The notes under the pieces: generated by a model
Told to the model about the DNA's origin: nothing
Seen by the model: only the letters and a program-made list of their open reading frames with translations
The model's database searches: none
Program-made: the position numbers and the translations under genes
Origin: JAYEJB01 sp034716415
Lineage (GTDB): Bacteria > Patescibacteriota > Patescibacteriia > SG8-24
NCBI GenBank assembly: GCA_034716415.1
Contig: JAYEJB010000027.1
Span: forward strand, 1-15,114
DNA: 15,114 nucleotides
Direction: 5' to 3'
Part shown: positions 5,970 through 12,170 of the stretch, in pieces
How the letters are laid out: each line of letters starts with the position of its first letter
Position numbering within the stretch: position 1 is the first letter of the stretch

Positions 5970-6623
5970 ATGGTTATCAGCTGGCACGGATACTCGTGTT
6001 TTAAACTCGAATTCAAGGCGTCCGGTCATAAGGTCGCCGTGGTTACCGATCCTTACTCGCCGGAAGGAAAATCTCGTTTGACGAAGAATTTTCCAGCGGA
6101 TGTAGTCACGGTGAGTCACGACCATGACCGGCACAACAACGTCGCCACGGTGGGCGGTGATCCTTTCGTTATCGACGGTCCGGGGGAGTACGAGGTCAAG
6201 GAAGTCTTCGTGCATGGCGTCAGCGCTTTCCATGACGATGAGGAAGGTAAGAAGATGGGCGACAATACGATGTACTACATCACCGCCGAGGGTCTGCATA
6301 TCGCGCATCTGGGGGACCTCAAACACTTGCTCAAGGAGAACCAGCTCGGTGACATGCATAGTATCGACATACTGTTCGTGCCGGTCGGCGGAGGCGACGT
6401 GCTGGACGCGAAGCAGGCCGTCACGGTCGTGTCGCAGTTCGAGCCGCGCGTGGTGGTCCCGATGCATTATCGCACTGACAAGCTCGGCAAGAATATGGAT
6501 AAGGTGGAACCGTTCCTGAAGGCGATGGGTGTCGCCAGCCCGGAAGAGATGTCGAAACTCAAGATATCCGCGCGGGACCTGCCGCAGGAGGAGATGAAAA
6601 TCATCGTATTGCAGCAGCAATGA
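5970..6623 (+). CDS. MBL-fold metal-dependent hydrolase, UlaG-like
   Basis: This is a 217-aa metallo-beta-lactamase-fold protein of the COG2220/UlaG-like type. The N-terminus MVISWHGYSCFKLEF and the DPYSPE loop match the family. The first metal motif is H50-D-H52-D-R54-H55, followed by the downstream HLGDL and VVPMHY motifs that supply further ligands. The family motif is HxHxDH, so R54 replaces the usual Asp, which may change metal content or activity. The substrate is not predictable. The frame extends upstream to a TTG at 5949 inside the array hairpin; the ATG at 5970 matches the family start. The stop overlaps the next gene by four bases (ATGA). It is the first gene of an operon with the TM protein and gyrA. 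Confidence 0.85.
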   Translation: MVISWHGYSCFKLEFKASGHKVAVVTDPYSPEGKSRLTKNFPADVVTVSHDHDRHNNVATVGGDPFVIDGPGEYEVKEVFVHGVSAFHDDEEGKKMGDNTMYYITAEGLHIAHLGDLKHLLKENQLGDMHSIDILFVPVGGGDVLDAKQAVTVVSQFEPRVVVPMHYRTDKLGKNMDKVEPFLKAMGVASPEEMSKLKISARDLPQEEMKIIVLQQQ

Positions 6624-7075
6624 ACATGATATTCGGAAAAGACGAGGGGCGTCTTTCGAGGGCGGAGGGTGTGCCGAGGATCAGCAGGGCGCGACACGAA
6701 GAAGACGAGAAGAAGCGCGCCATGCTGACCGTCGCCGTCATCGCAGTCACGGTGGTCATAGTGACTGCCTGGCTTTTGACTTTGCCGATGCAGCTCCGGA
6801 AGTTCGAGATACTCGATAATGAGAGCGTCGCCAGATGGTACGTGGTCCGGGAGGAAATGGAAGGGGAGACCGGTAACATTCAGGAACAGCTCGACAAGAT
6901 AAAAGAACAGCTCGACGTGGCGGCAGGTGAGTTAGAGATCGCGTCCGGCCTCGGGATATCGGAGGGCGACAGCGGCGGTCTGTCTGCCGAAGGCTTGGCC
7001 GAACGCCTGCGCGCCAAACTGATGGAAGCCGAATCACTCAATCAGAACGAACAAGATGCCACGCAAGAAGACTAG
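6620..7075 (+). CDS. Hypothetical single-pass membrane coiled-coil protein
   Basis: I do not recognise the 151-aa product by family. It has a charged cytoplasmic N-terminus (residues 1-33, many Arg/Glu), one TM helix at about 35-54 (MLTVAVIAVTVVIVTAWLL), and then a Glu/Leu/Lys-rich extracytoplasmic segment at about 80-110 (EEMEGETGNIQEQLDKIKEQ) with coiled-coil spacing. The topology is like small division or secretion accessory proteins, but there is no specific evidence for that. The start overlaps the previous stop (ATGA) and the end overlaps the gyrA start by 20 nt, so it is translationally coupled on both sides. A second ATG at 6626 is an alternative start. Confidence 0.75.
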   Translation: MNMIFGKDEGRLSRAEGVPRISRARHEEDEKKRAMLTVAVIAVTVVIVTAWLLTLPMQLRKFEILDNESVARWYVVREEMEGETGNIQEQLDKIKEQLDVAAGELEIASGLGISEGDSGGLSAEGLAERLRAKLMEAESLNQNEQDATQED

Positions 7076-9563
7076 CGACAGCAAAAAGAAGAAAGGGCAG
7101 CCGGAATTGCCGATAGCCGAGAAGAAGACCGACGTCAGGCTGATCGAACAGCCGATCGTCGACGAGATGCAGGAGGCGTATCTGGATTACGCGATGACGG
7201 TGATCGTCAGTCGCGCTCTTCCTGATGTCCGTGACGGATTGAAGCCGGTGCACCGTCGTATCCTGTACGCGATGTGGAAGATCGGACTGAAGCCGGGGGC
7301 GAAGTTCAGGAAATCGGCGACCGTCGTCGGTGAGGTGCTCGGTAAGTATCACCCGCACGGCGACCAGGCGGTCTACGATTCGCTGGTCCGTATGGCGCAG
7401 GACTTCAGCATGCGGCACATGCTGGTGAACGGTCAGGGGAACTTCGGCTCGATGGACGGCGATTCGGCCGCCGCGATGCGTTACACGGAATGTAAGCTGG
7501 CCGGCATCTCGGAGGAGATGCTGACTGATATAGAGAAAGATACGGTCAATTTCGCGCCGAACTACGACGGCGAGCACAAGGAGCCGACCGTACTGCCGAC
7601 CAAATTGCCTAATCTCTTATTGAACGGAACGGTCGGTATCGCGGTCGGCATGGCGACGAGCATTCCGCCGCACAATCTTGCTGAGCTCTGTGACGCCATC
7701 ATGCACCTCATCGAGGAACCGGACGCGACGATCGAAGACCTGATGGAGTACGTGCAGGGGCCGGACTATCCGACCGGCGGCATCATCTACGACAAGAAGG
7801 CGATCGAAACGGCGTACACTTCCGGACGGGGCGGCATCGTGACGCGCGCCAAGACGGAGATCATCGAAGAACGCGCCGGGCGCTACCGCATCGTGGTCAG
7901 CGAGATACCGTACATGGTCAACAAGGCGACCCTGCTGGAGAAGATCGCGATGCTCGTGCAGACCAAGAAGATCGACGGCATCAGGGATCTGCGTGATGAG
8001 TCGTCGAAGGAGGGTGTCAGGATCGTCATCGATCTGAAGAAAGACGCCTATCCGAAGAAGGTGCTGAACCGGCTGTATCATCAGACATCGTTGCAGGATA
8101 CTTTTCATGTGAACCTGATGACGCTCGTGGATGGGATCCAGCCGCGCGTCCTGAACCTGAAATCGGTGCTGGAGCAGTTCATCCTGCACCGTAAGGAGGT
8201 GGTCAAGCGGCGCACCGAGTTCGAACTCGCGAAGGCCAAGGCTCGCGCTCACGTGTTGGAAGGATTGAAGATCGCGCTCGACAACCTGGACCTGGTCATC
8301 AAGACCATCCGCGCATCGTACGACCGCGAAGAGGCCAAGGCGAAACTGATCAAGAAGTTCAAACTGTCCGATATCCAAGCCGACGCGATCCTTGAGATGA
8401 AGCTGCAGTCGCTCGCGAACCTGGAACGCAAGAAAGTCGAGGACGAGCTGAAGGAGAAGCTCAAGCTCATCAAGGGTCTCGAAGCGATCCTGCGTTCGCC
8501 GAAGAAGGTCATGAAGATCATCAAGGACGAAACGACGGAACTGAAAGACAAATACGGCGAGCCGCGTCGCACGCAGGTCGTGAAGCACGGCGTGAAGGAG
8601 TTCGCGACCGAGGATCTCATCCCGAACGAGTCGACGGTCGTCATCATCACCGAGAGCGGTTACATCAAGCGCCTGCCGCCGGACACGTTCAGGACGCAGA
8701 CCCGCGGCGGCAAGGGGATTGCCGGATTCAAGACGAAGGATGAGGATGTCGTGACCGACGTGTTCTCGACGACGACGCACGCGGACATGTATTTTTTCAC
8801 CACGCGAGGCCGGGTGTTCAAGATGAAGGCCTACGACGTGCCGCAGTCTTCGCGCACGTCGAAAGGGCAGGCCATGGTGAATTTCCTCCAGCTGTCGCCC
8901 AGCGAGTGGGTGACTGCGGTGCTGTCGGGCGAGGATTTTTCCGACATCAAGTACCTGTTCATGGCGACCGAGCGCGGCACCGTGAAGAAGACGGAGATCG
9001 CCGAGTTCAAGAACATCCGCAGTAACGGCCTGATCGCCATCAAACTGAACGAGAGTGACAAGCTGCGCTGGGTGAAAGGCACAAGCGGCAAGGAAGACAT
9101 CATGATGATGACCAAGAAGGGGCAGTCCATCCGGTTCTCGGAGAATGACGTGCGGTCGATGGGTCGCGTGGCCGCCGGTGTCCGGGGTATCAAGTTCAAA
9201 AGCAACGATCTGGTGGTCGGCATGGATGTCGTGCCGGCGAAGCTCACGGAAGGCAAGCTTGATGTATTGATCGTGATGTCCAAAGGTTACGGCAAGCGCA
9301 CTGACGTGAACGAGTACCGTCTGCAGGGTCGCGGCGGTAGCGGTATCCGAACCGCGCGTGTCACCAGCAAGACCGGTGACATCATACGCGGTATGGTGGT
9401 GAACAGTGCGGACGATTCGGATTTGATGTGCGTGTCGACCAAGGGGCAGATAATCCGGTTGCCGTTGAATACCGTGAATCGTCTCGGAAGGGATACGCAG
9501 GGCGTGAAAGTCATGACGTTCAAGGAATCAGGGGATAGTGTCTCTTCGGTGACTTTGGTGTAA
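7056..9563 (+). CDS. gyrA: DNA gyrase subunit A
   Basis: The catalytic A subunit of type II topoisomerase introduces negative supercoils together with GyrB. The product is 835 aa. The N-terminal Lys-rich extension (1-25) is followed by the breakage-reunion domain with the catalytic tyrosine in AAMRYTE (Y143). The quinolone-determining region reads KYHPHGDQAVYD (97-108). The C-terminal beta-pinwheel carries QTRGGKG (548-554), a variant of the GyrA box QRRGGKG, which supports GyrA over ParC. Repeated strand motifs of the pinwheel follow (MKAYDVP, IKLNESD, RLPLNTVNRLGRDTQGVKVM). Position 104, equivalent to E. coli Ser83, is Gln, while the Asp87 equivalent (D108) is kept. The ATG at 7056 lies within the end of the upstream gene. 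No gyrB is in the window. Confidence 0.97.
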   Translation: MPRKKTSDSKKKKGQPELPIAEKKTDVRLIEQPIVDEMQEAYLDYAMTVIVSRALPDVRDGLKPVHRRILYAMWKIGLKPGAKFRKSATVVGEVLGKYHPHGDQAVYDSLVRMAQDFSMRHMLVNGQGNFGSMDGDSAAAMRYTECKLAGISEEMLTDIEKDTVNFAPNYDGEHKEPTVLPTKLPNLLLNGTVGIAVGMATSIPPHNLAELCDAIMHLIEEPDATIEDLMEYVQGPDYPTGGIIYDKKAIETAYTSGRGGIVTRAKTEIIEERAGRYRIVVSEIPYMVNKATLLEKIAMLVQTKKIDGIRDLRDESSKEGVRIVIDLKKDAYPKKVLNRLYHQTSLQDTFHVNLMTLVDGIQPRVLNLKSVLEQFILHRKEVVKRRTEFELAKAKARAHVLEGLKIALDNLDLVIKTIRASYDREEAKAKLIKKFKLSDIQADAILEMKLQSLANLERKKVEDELKEKLKLIKGLEAILRSPKKVMKIIKDETTELKDKYGEPRRTQVVKHGVKEFATEDLIPNESTVVIITESGYIKRLPPDTFRTQTRGGKGIAGFKTKDEDVVTDVFSTTTHADMYFFTTRGRVFKMKAYDVPQSSRTSKGQAMVNFLQLSPSEWVTAVLSGEDFSDIKYLFMATERGTVKKTEIAEFKNIRSNGLIAIKLNESDKLRWVKGTSGKEDIMMMTKKGQSIRFSENDVRSMGRVAAGVRGIKFKSNDLVVGMDVVPAKLTEGKLDVLIVMSKGYGKRTDVNEYRLQGRGGSGIRTARVTSKTGDIIRGMVVNSADDSDLMCVSTKGQIIRLPLNTVNRLGRDTQGVKVMTFKESGDSVSSVTLV

Positions 9564-9564
9564 G

Positions 9565-9649
9565 AGGAGCAGAAGTGGAAGAAGGGGCAGAAGGGGCAGA
9601 AGAAACTTTTCTACCACGTCTGTCCCTTTTGCTCCTTCTATATCTTCCC
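9565..9649 (+). repeat. 9-bp array hairpin after gyrA
   Basis: Left units are AGGAGCAGA, AGTGGAAGA, AGGGGCAGA, AGGGGCAGA and AGAAAC (9565-9606). The right part at 9609-9649 is the pyrimidine counterpart with the same 9-bp period (complement units AGATATAGA, AGGAGCAAA, AGGGACAGA, CGTGGTAGA). It starts one base after the stop codon. Pairing is imperfect. It may act as the operon terminator, but there is no clean T run. Confidence 0.75.
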
Positions 9650-9667
9650 TGCCTGCCGGCAGGCAGG
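9648..9667. repeat. 20-bp perfect palindrome
   Basis: CCTGCCTGCCGGCAGGCAGG, self-complementary across its whole length and itself built of a CCTG tandem. It is of the REP-like style I associate with Candidate Phyla Radiation intergenic DNA. Confidence 0.85.
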
Positions 9668-9697
9668 TTCCGCCATTACCACTGCCGGACATCAAGC

Positions 9698-9711
9698 ATT
9701 TGACGTCAAAT
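9698..9711. promoter_or_regulatory. 14-bp palindrome before the DUF1189 gene, possible operator
   Basis: ATTTGACGTCAAAT is perfectly symmetrical and ends five bases before the ATG at 9717. It contains TTGACG, which might be a -35 hexamer, but no -10 follows at the right distance upstream of the start. An operator or translational site is possible. Confidence 0.35.
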
Positions 9712-9716
9712 ATCAT

Positions 9717-10595
9717 ATGACCATCCTTCAAAGAATCCGCGGTTTTTTCATCACCCTCGGCCAGAGCTGTTACAACATGGAGCTCTACCGTCGGGTGCGT
9801 ACCGGTCCCTGGACGCGTGCGTTCATTTACGCGATCGCGTTTTTCGCGCTGCTGTCCGTGATGCTGACGATTTCAGCCGCGCCGGGATCGTACAAGTTGT
9901 TGGGTGATCTGGAATCGGGCATCAACGAATCGGTGCCGGACGGCGCGGAATTCGAGATCAAGGACGGCAAGTTCTCATCGACACTGACACCGGGTACGGA
10001 GTTCGGAAGCGAGGAAGAGTTCGTGTTGGTGGTGGATGACGGCGTATACGGTAAGGAATTTCCGAAAGCGTTCGAGGACCGGATCGGAATCTTCATCGGT
10101 CGCGACGCCATCTTCGCGCAAGAAGATGACGGGTCACGTGAGATCATGCCGCTCGAGGGTGGACCGGACGTGAAAGTGACCAAAGAGAACGCCCTTGGTT
10201 GGATTACGAAATTCGGCGCGGTAATAGTGACTGTCCTGTTGATCCTGTTCCTGTCTCTGCATTTCTCGCTTTCGTTGCTCGGCGCCGTAGTCTACGTCGC
10301 GGTGACCGCCCTGCTGACGATGATCCTGGGAAAGCTCTGGAAGGTCAGATTACCGTATAAGAAATGGTTCGCCATCGGTCTGCACGCCATCACCCTACCG
10401 ACGCTGATCGATTATCTTTTCAGTATCATCGGACTCGACGTCCCGTTCGCGTTCACGGTCGTCTTCTTCATGTTCATGTTCTCGGTCATCGCGGATGAAC
10501 GGGCGAGGCCGGTGGGGGGAGTGGGAAAAGGGGCAGAAGGGGCAGAAGCGGGAGAAGAGAGCGGGGATAGCGGGGGTGCGGCCTCCGGCCGCTAG
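9717..10595 (+). CDS. DUF1189-family membrane protein with repeat-derived tail
   Basis: The 292-aa protein fits the DUF1189 architecture. A short cytoplasmic N-terminus (FFITLGQSCYNMELYRRVR) is followed by TM1 at about 33-54 and an extracytoplasmic domain at about 55-160. Four TM helices follow at about 164-185, 186-206, 217-238 and 241-258. The function is unknown; family members are found near envelope genes. The C-terminal tail from about 261 is encoded by repeats: KGAEGAEAGE comes from the 9-bp array, and SGDSGGAASGR comes from the first of two covarying hairpins. The stop codon (10593-10595) lies in the TAGCGGG motif after hairpin 1. The native end was therefore probably near residue 260. 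It has no clear Shine-Dalgarno and is probably read from its own weak promoter or through from gyrA. Confidence 0.8.
   Translation: MTILQRIRGFFITLGQSCYNMELYRRVRTGPWTRAFIYAIAFFALLSVMLTISAAPGSYKLLGDLESGINESVPDGAEFEIKDGKFSSTLTPGTEFGSEEEFVLVVDDGVYGKEFPKAFEDRIGIFIGRDAIFAQEDDGSREIMPLEGGPDVKVTKENALGWITKFGAVIVTVLLILFLSLHFSLSLLGAVVYVAVTALLTMILGKLWKVRLPYKKWFAIGLHAITLPTLIDYLFSIIGLDVPFAFTVVFFMFMFSVIADERARPVGGVGKGAEGAEAGEESGDSGGAASGR
10523..10557 (+). repeat. 35-bp exact direct repeat, copy 1 (coding)
   Basis: Identical to 10623-10657, spaced exactly 100 bp. It carries the 9-bp GGGGCAGAA array and encodes GKGAEGAEAGE in the DUF1189 tail. Confidence 0.9.
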
Positions 10596-10625
10596 CGGGA
10601 ACCACGACCTCCGGTCGTTAGCGGG
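10568..10625 (+). repeat. Pair of covarying hairpins separated by TAGCGGG
   Basis: TAGCGGG occurs at 10568, 10593 and 10619 (25-26 bp period). Between copies lie hairpin 1, GCGGCC-TCC-GGCCGC (10578-10592), and hairpin 2, ACGACC-TCC-GGTCGT (10604-10618). Two stem pairs change from G-C to A-T on both sides, with loop and flanks unchanged. Confidence 0.85.
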
Positions 10626-10700
10626 AAAAGGGGCAGAAGGGGCAGAAGCGGGAGAAGGAATCCTTCTGCACCTTCTGCTCCTTTTGCTCCTTCTGCCCCT
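10623..10700 (+). repeat. 9-bp array hairpin with copy 2 of the 35-bp repeat
   Basis: 10623-10657 is the second exact copy of the 35-bp repeat. It is followed by a pyrimidine array at 10661-10700 (TCCTTCTGC, ACCTTCTGC, TCCTTTTGC, TCCTTCTGC, CCCT), which makes it a long imperfect hairpin downstream of the DUF1189 stop. Confidence 0.85.
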
Positions 10701-10736
10701 GAAGAAATGACCTTACCTAACTGGAAAAGATTTTAA

Positions 10737-10787
10737 GGGGAGAGAAACCTAAGACCGTGCTACGCACGGTCTTAGGTTTCTCTCCCC
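10737..10787. repeat. 24-bp perfect hairpin
   Basis: 10737-10760 pairs without mismatch with 10764-10787 around the loop TAC. Neither end is followed by a T run. It lies between the DUF1189 gene and the pseudogene promoter. It may act as a terminator-like or RNase III-cleavable structure. Confidence 0.9.
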
Positions 10788-10805
10788 GCTCTTCCGCTTC
10801 ACGTC

Positions 10806-10834
10806 TTGACCCGTGGGTCTGAATGCTATATTTT
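10806..10834 (+). promoter_or_regulatory. Promoter of the pseudogene
   Basis: TTGACC (10806-10811), 17 bp and TATTTT (10829-10834). TATATT at 10827 with 15 bp spacing is the alternative register. Transcription would begin near 10841. Confidence 0.55.
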
Positions 10835-10858
10835 TCGCGCGTAGTCCTTTCATGGAAC

Positions 10859-10863
10859 GGAGG
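10859..10863 (+). promoter_or_regulatory. Shine-Dalgarno deciding a TTG start
   Basis: GGAGG six bases upstream of TTG at 10870. It is better placed than the upstream ATG at 10852 or the GTG at 10813, which would lie in the promoter. Confidence 0.6.
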
Positions 10864-10869
10864 TCAGTA

Positions 10870-11384
10870 TTGCCTTCAGATAAGACCATAGTCGCGTTTG
10901 CGAGCCGGAAGACCGGCTCCTACCCGACGTTCGAACGGACGATCCTGCCCATTCTCCGACCTCATGCCACGACTCTTCTCTCCTCGACCAGAGAGGAGCT
11001 GTATCAGGCCGTGTGGCACGCCTATACGCTCAAGCCGGACATTTTCATCACCAACTGCGGTGACGGCGGGTGGCATGAGATCATCACGGCGATGATCTGG
11101 TGGTCGCGCCAGCTTGGCGTTCCCGTGCCGAAGAACCTGATGTTGCCGATGGGCACGATGAACATCGGCGAGAGCTCGTTGAACGATCGTTCTGGGAACT
11201 TCTCCTGCACATCGATCAGCTGACCGGTAATGAACCCATTATGGGTGTCGATATCGATGTCCTGCCGCGCGCTGTCATCGAGTACAAGGAGCCGACAGTG
11301 GTCATGGTCGATGGAGAACTGAAGCCACCCACGGTCCGTGATGAACTGGCTCTGGGTCCGGAGCTCGAGATCATCGTCGGATGA
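10870..11384 (+). pseudogene. Diacylglycerol/lipid-kinase family remnant, deleted and frameshifted
   Basis: The 5' part (10870 to about 11170) encodes a DAGK-type catalytic domain start. It has TIVAFASRKTGSY, then NCGDGGWHEIITAM in place of the family GGDGTxxE motif, and then LPMGTMN in place of LPLGTxN. That frame then runs out at a TGA at 11221. The 3' part continues in another frame to 11384 and matches a family-style C-terminus (HIDQLTGNEPIMGVDIDVLP, then VVMVDGELKPP with the conserved DGE). About 100 residues that should lie between the two pieces are missing, and the frame changes between about 11165 and 11220. The total of about 170 codons compares with roughly 300 in intact members. 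Promoter, ribosome binding site and terminator are still present. A programmed frameshift is unlikely because sequence is also missing. Confidence 0.65.
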
Positions 11385-11386
11385 CG

Positions 11387-11411
11387 ACCACTTCCTCACG
11401 AGGTGGTTTTT
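11387..11411 (+). terminator. Terminator of the pseudogene
   Basis: ACCACTT, loop CCTCACG, AGGTGGT, then TTTT. It starts two bases after the TGA at 11382-11384. Confidence 0.7.
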
Positions 11412-11414
11412 CAT

Positions 11415-11441
11415 AAAAAAGACCCGGCTTCATAGCCAGGT
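11415..11441 (-). terminator. Terminator of the 92-aa gene
   Basis: On the minus strand, ACCTGGCT, loop ATGA, AGCCGGGT, then CTTTTTT. A second perfect 7-bp hairpin (GTCCATC/GATGGAC, 11448-11467) lies between it and the stop codon. Confidence 0.8.
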
Positions 11442-11470
11442 ATCGCCGTCCATCTCTCGGGATGGACAGC

Positions 11471-11749
11471 CTAGGTACATGTGTCGCGCAGGACATCGGC
11501 GAGCAGCTCTACACTGTCGTCGTCACCGGACATCGTCACTTCGATGTCTTCGCCGGCACCGCCCTCCGCCACCACGATTTCGAGGTTGCCGAATCTCGGA
11601 TCGCTTGCGGTGTATCTGGTCTGCGACTTGTTGTTGACGACCGCTACGGGACCTTTCTGGCTTATCGCTTTGCCCTTGACTAGAATGTCGATCACATCAC
11701 CCAGGTCTCTGAGATTCGTATAAGGAATTTTGACCGTCTCTTGGGCCAT
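11471..11749 (-). CDS. Small hypothetical protein, 92 aa
   Basis: I do not recognise this family. The soluble 92-aa protein has pI-lowering Asp/Glu clusters (GGAGEDIEV, SGDDDSVELLADVL), a mixed alpha/beta pattern, no signal peptide and one Cys near the C-terminus (DTCT). The start is certain: AGGAGG lies five bases upstream of the ATG at 11749. This is the best Shine-Dalgarno in the window, so the protein may be strongly translated. It is a single gene with its own terminator, divergent from rpmF and convergent with the kinase pseudogene. Confidence 0.8.
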   Translation of the reverse strand: MAQETVKIPYTNLRDLGDVIDILVKGKAISQKGPVAVVNNKSQTRYTASDPRFGNLEIVVAEGGAGEDIEVTMSGDDDSVELLADVLRDTCT

Positions 11750-11754
11750 ATCAA

Positions 11755-11760
11755 CCTCCT
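11755..11760 (-). promoter_or_regulatory. Strong Shine-Dalgarno of the 92-aa gene
   Basis: AGGAGG on the minus strand, five-base spacer TTGAT, then ATG. Confidence 0.8.
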
Positions 11761-11818
11761 ATCTCAAGTATTCGACCTTAGCCGATATCATCACTTTCAG
11801 CAATCCAGACCCCATCCG

Positions 11819-11847
11819 TTGACATCGTCCTGAAAATCAGCTATATT
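11819..11847 (+). promoter_or_regulatory. Promoter of rpmF
   Basis: Consensus -35 TTGACA (11819-11824), a 17-bp spacer and TATATT (11842-11847). It is the strongest promoter in the window. The leader contains a CCGGG-GTTCA-CCCGG hairpin at 11858-11872. Confidence 0.85.
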
Positions 11848-11907
11848 CAAGGCGATTCCGGGGTTCACCCGGCTGAACGACATTTAAACACGGAATAAGG
11901 CTGAAAT

Positions 11908-12117
11908 ATGGCTCTCCCAGTCAGAAAGACGACCAGCTCGAAAAGGAGGAAGCGGAGTTCGCATTTCGCGCTCAAATCGACCAATCTGGCCGTTTGCCCC
12001 AAGTGCAAACAGCCGAAGCTTCAGCATAACGCATGCGCCAACTGTGGCACCTATGGTGGCCGGCAGGTACTGAAGCTCGACAATCCTTTGGACAAGAAAG
12101 GTAAAGCAAAGAAGTAA
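11908..12117 (+). CDS. rpmF: Large-subunit ribosomal protein bL32
   Basis: The 69-aa protein has the L32 signature: the N-terminus MALPVRKTTSSKRRKRSSH is rich in Lys and Arg, and a zinc ribbon follows with C30-PK-C33 and C43-AN-C46. It binds 23S rRNA near the peptidyl-transferase region. All four cysteines are present, so it is the zinc-binding form. Its length is normal. The ATG follows a weak AAGG element by seven bases. It is transcribed from the strong promoter at 11819 and may continue into nusB through a weak hairpin. Confidence 0.95.
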   Translation: MALPVRKTTSSKRRKRSSHFALKSTNLAVCPKCKQPKLQHNACANCGTYGGRQVLKLDNPLDKKGKAKK

Positions 12118-12122
12118 TCATA

Positions 12123-12146
12123 GGCGTGCGCTTGCGCACGCCCTTT
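12123..12146 (+). terminator. Weak terminator or attenuator after rpmF
   Basis: GGCGTGCG (12123-12130), loop CTTG, CGCACGCC (12135-12142), then CTTTG. The short T tract suggests partial read-through into nusB, which has no promoter of its own that I can see. Confidence 0.5.
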
Positions 12147-12170
12147 GCGTAGTTCATTAGCTCCAACAAT

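Noticed and set aside
7617..8780. Long minus-strand open frame of 387 codons opposite gyrA
   Set aside because: It lies wholly antisense to a certain gyrA. Its product is Asp/Arg/His/Leu-rich low-complexity sequence typical of the reverse complement of a GC-rich gene, and it has no start signal.
10813..10869. GTG start at 10813 for the kinase remnant
   Set aside because: It falls between the -35 and -10 boxes of the promoter, so it would not be in the transcript.
11150..11225. Programmed frameshift in the kinase-family gene
   Set aside because: No slippery heptamer is apparent, and about 100 residues of the family core are missing as well, so deletion with loss of frame is simpler.
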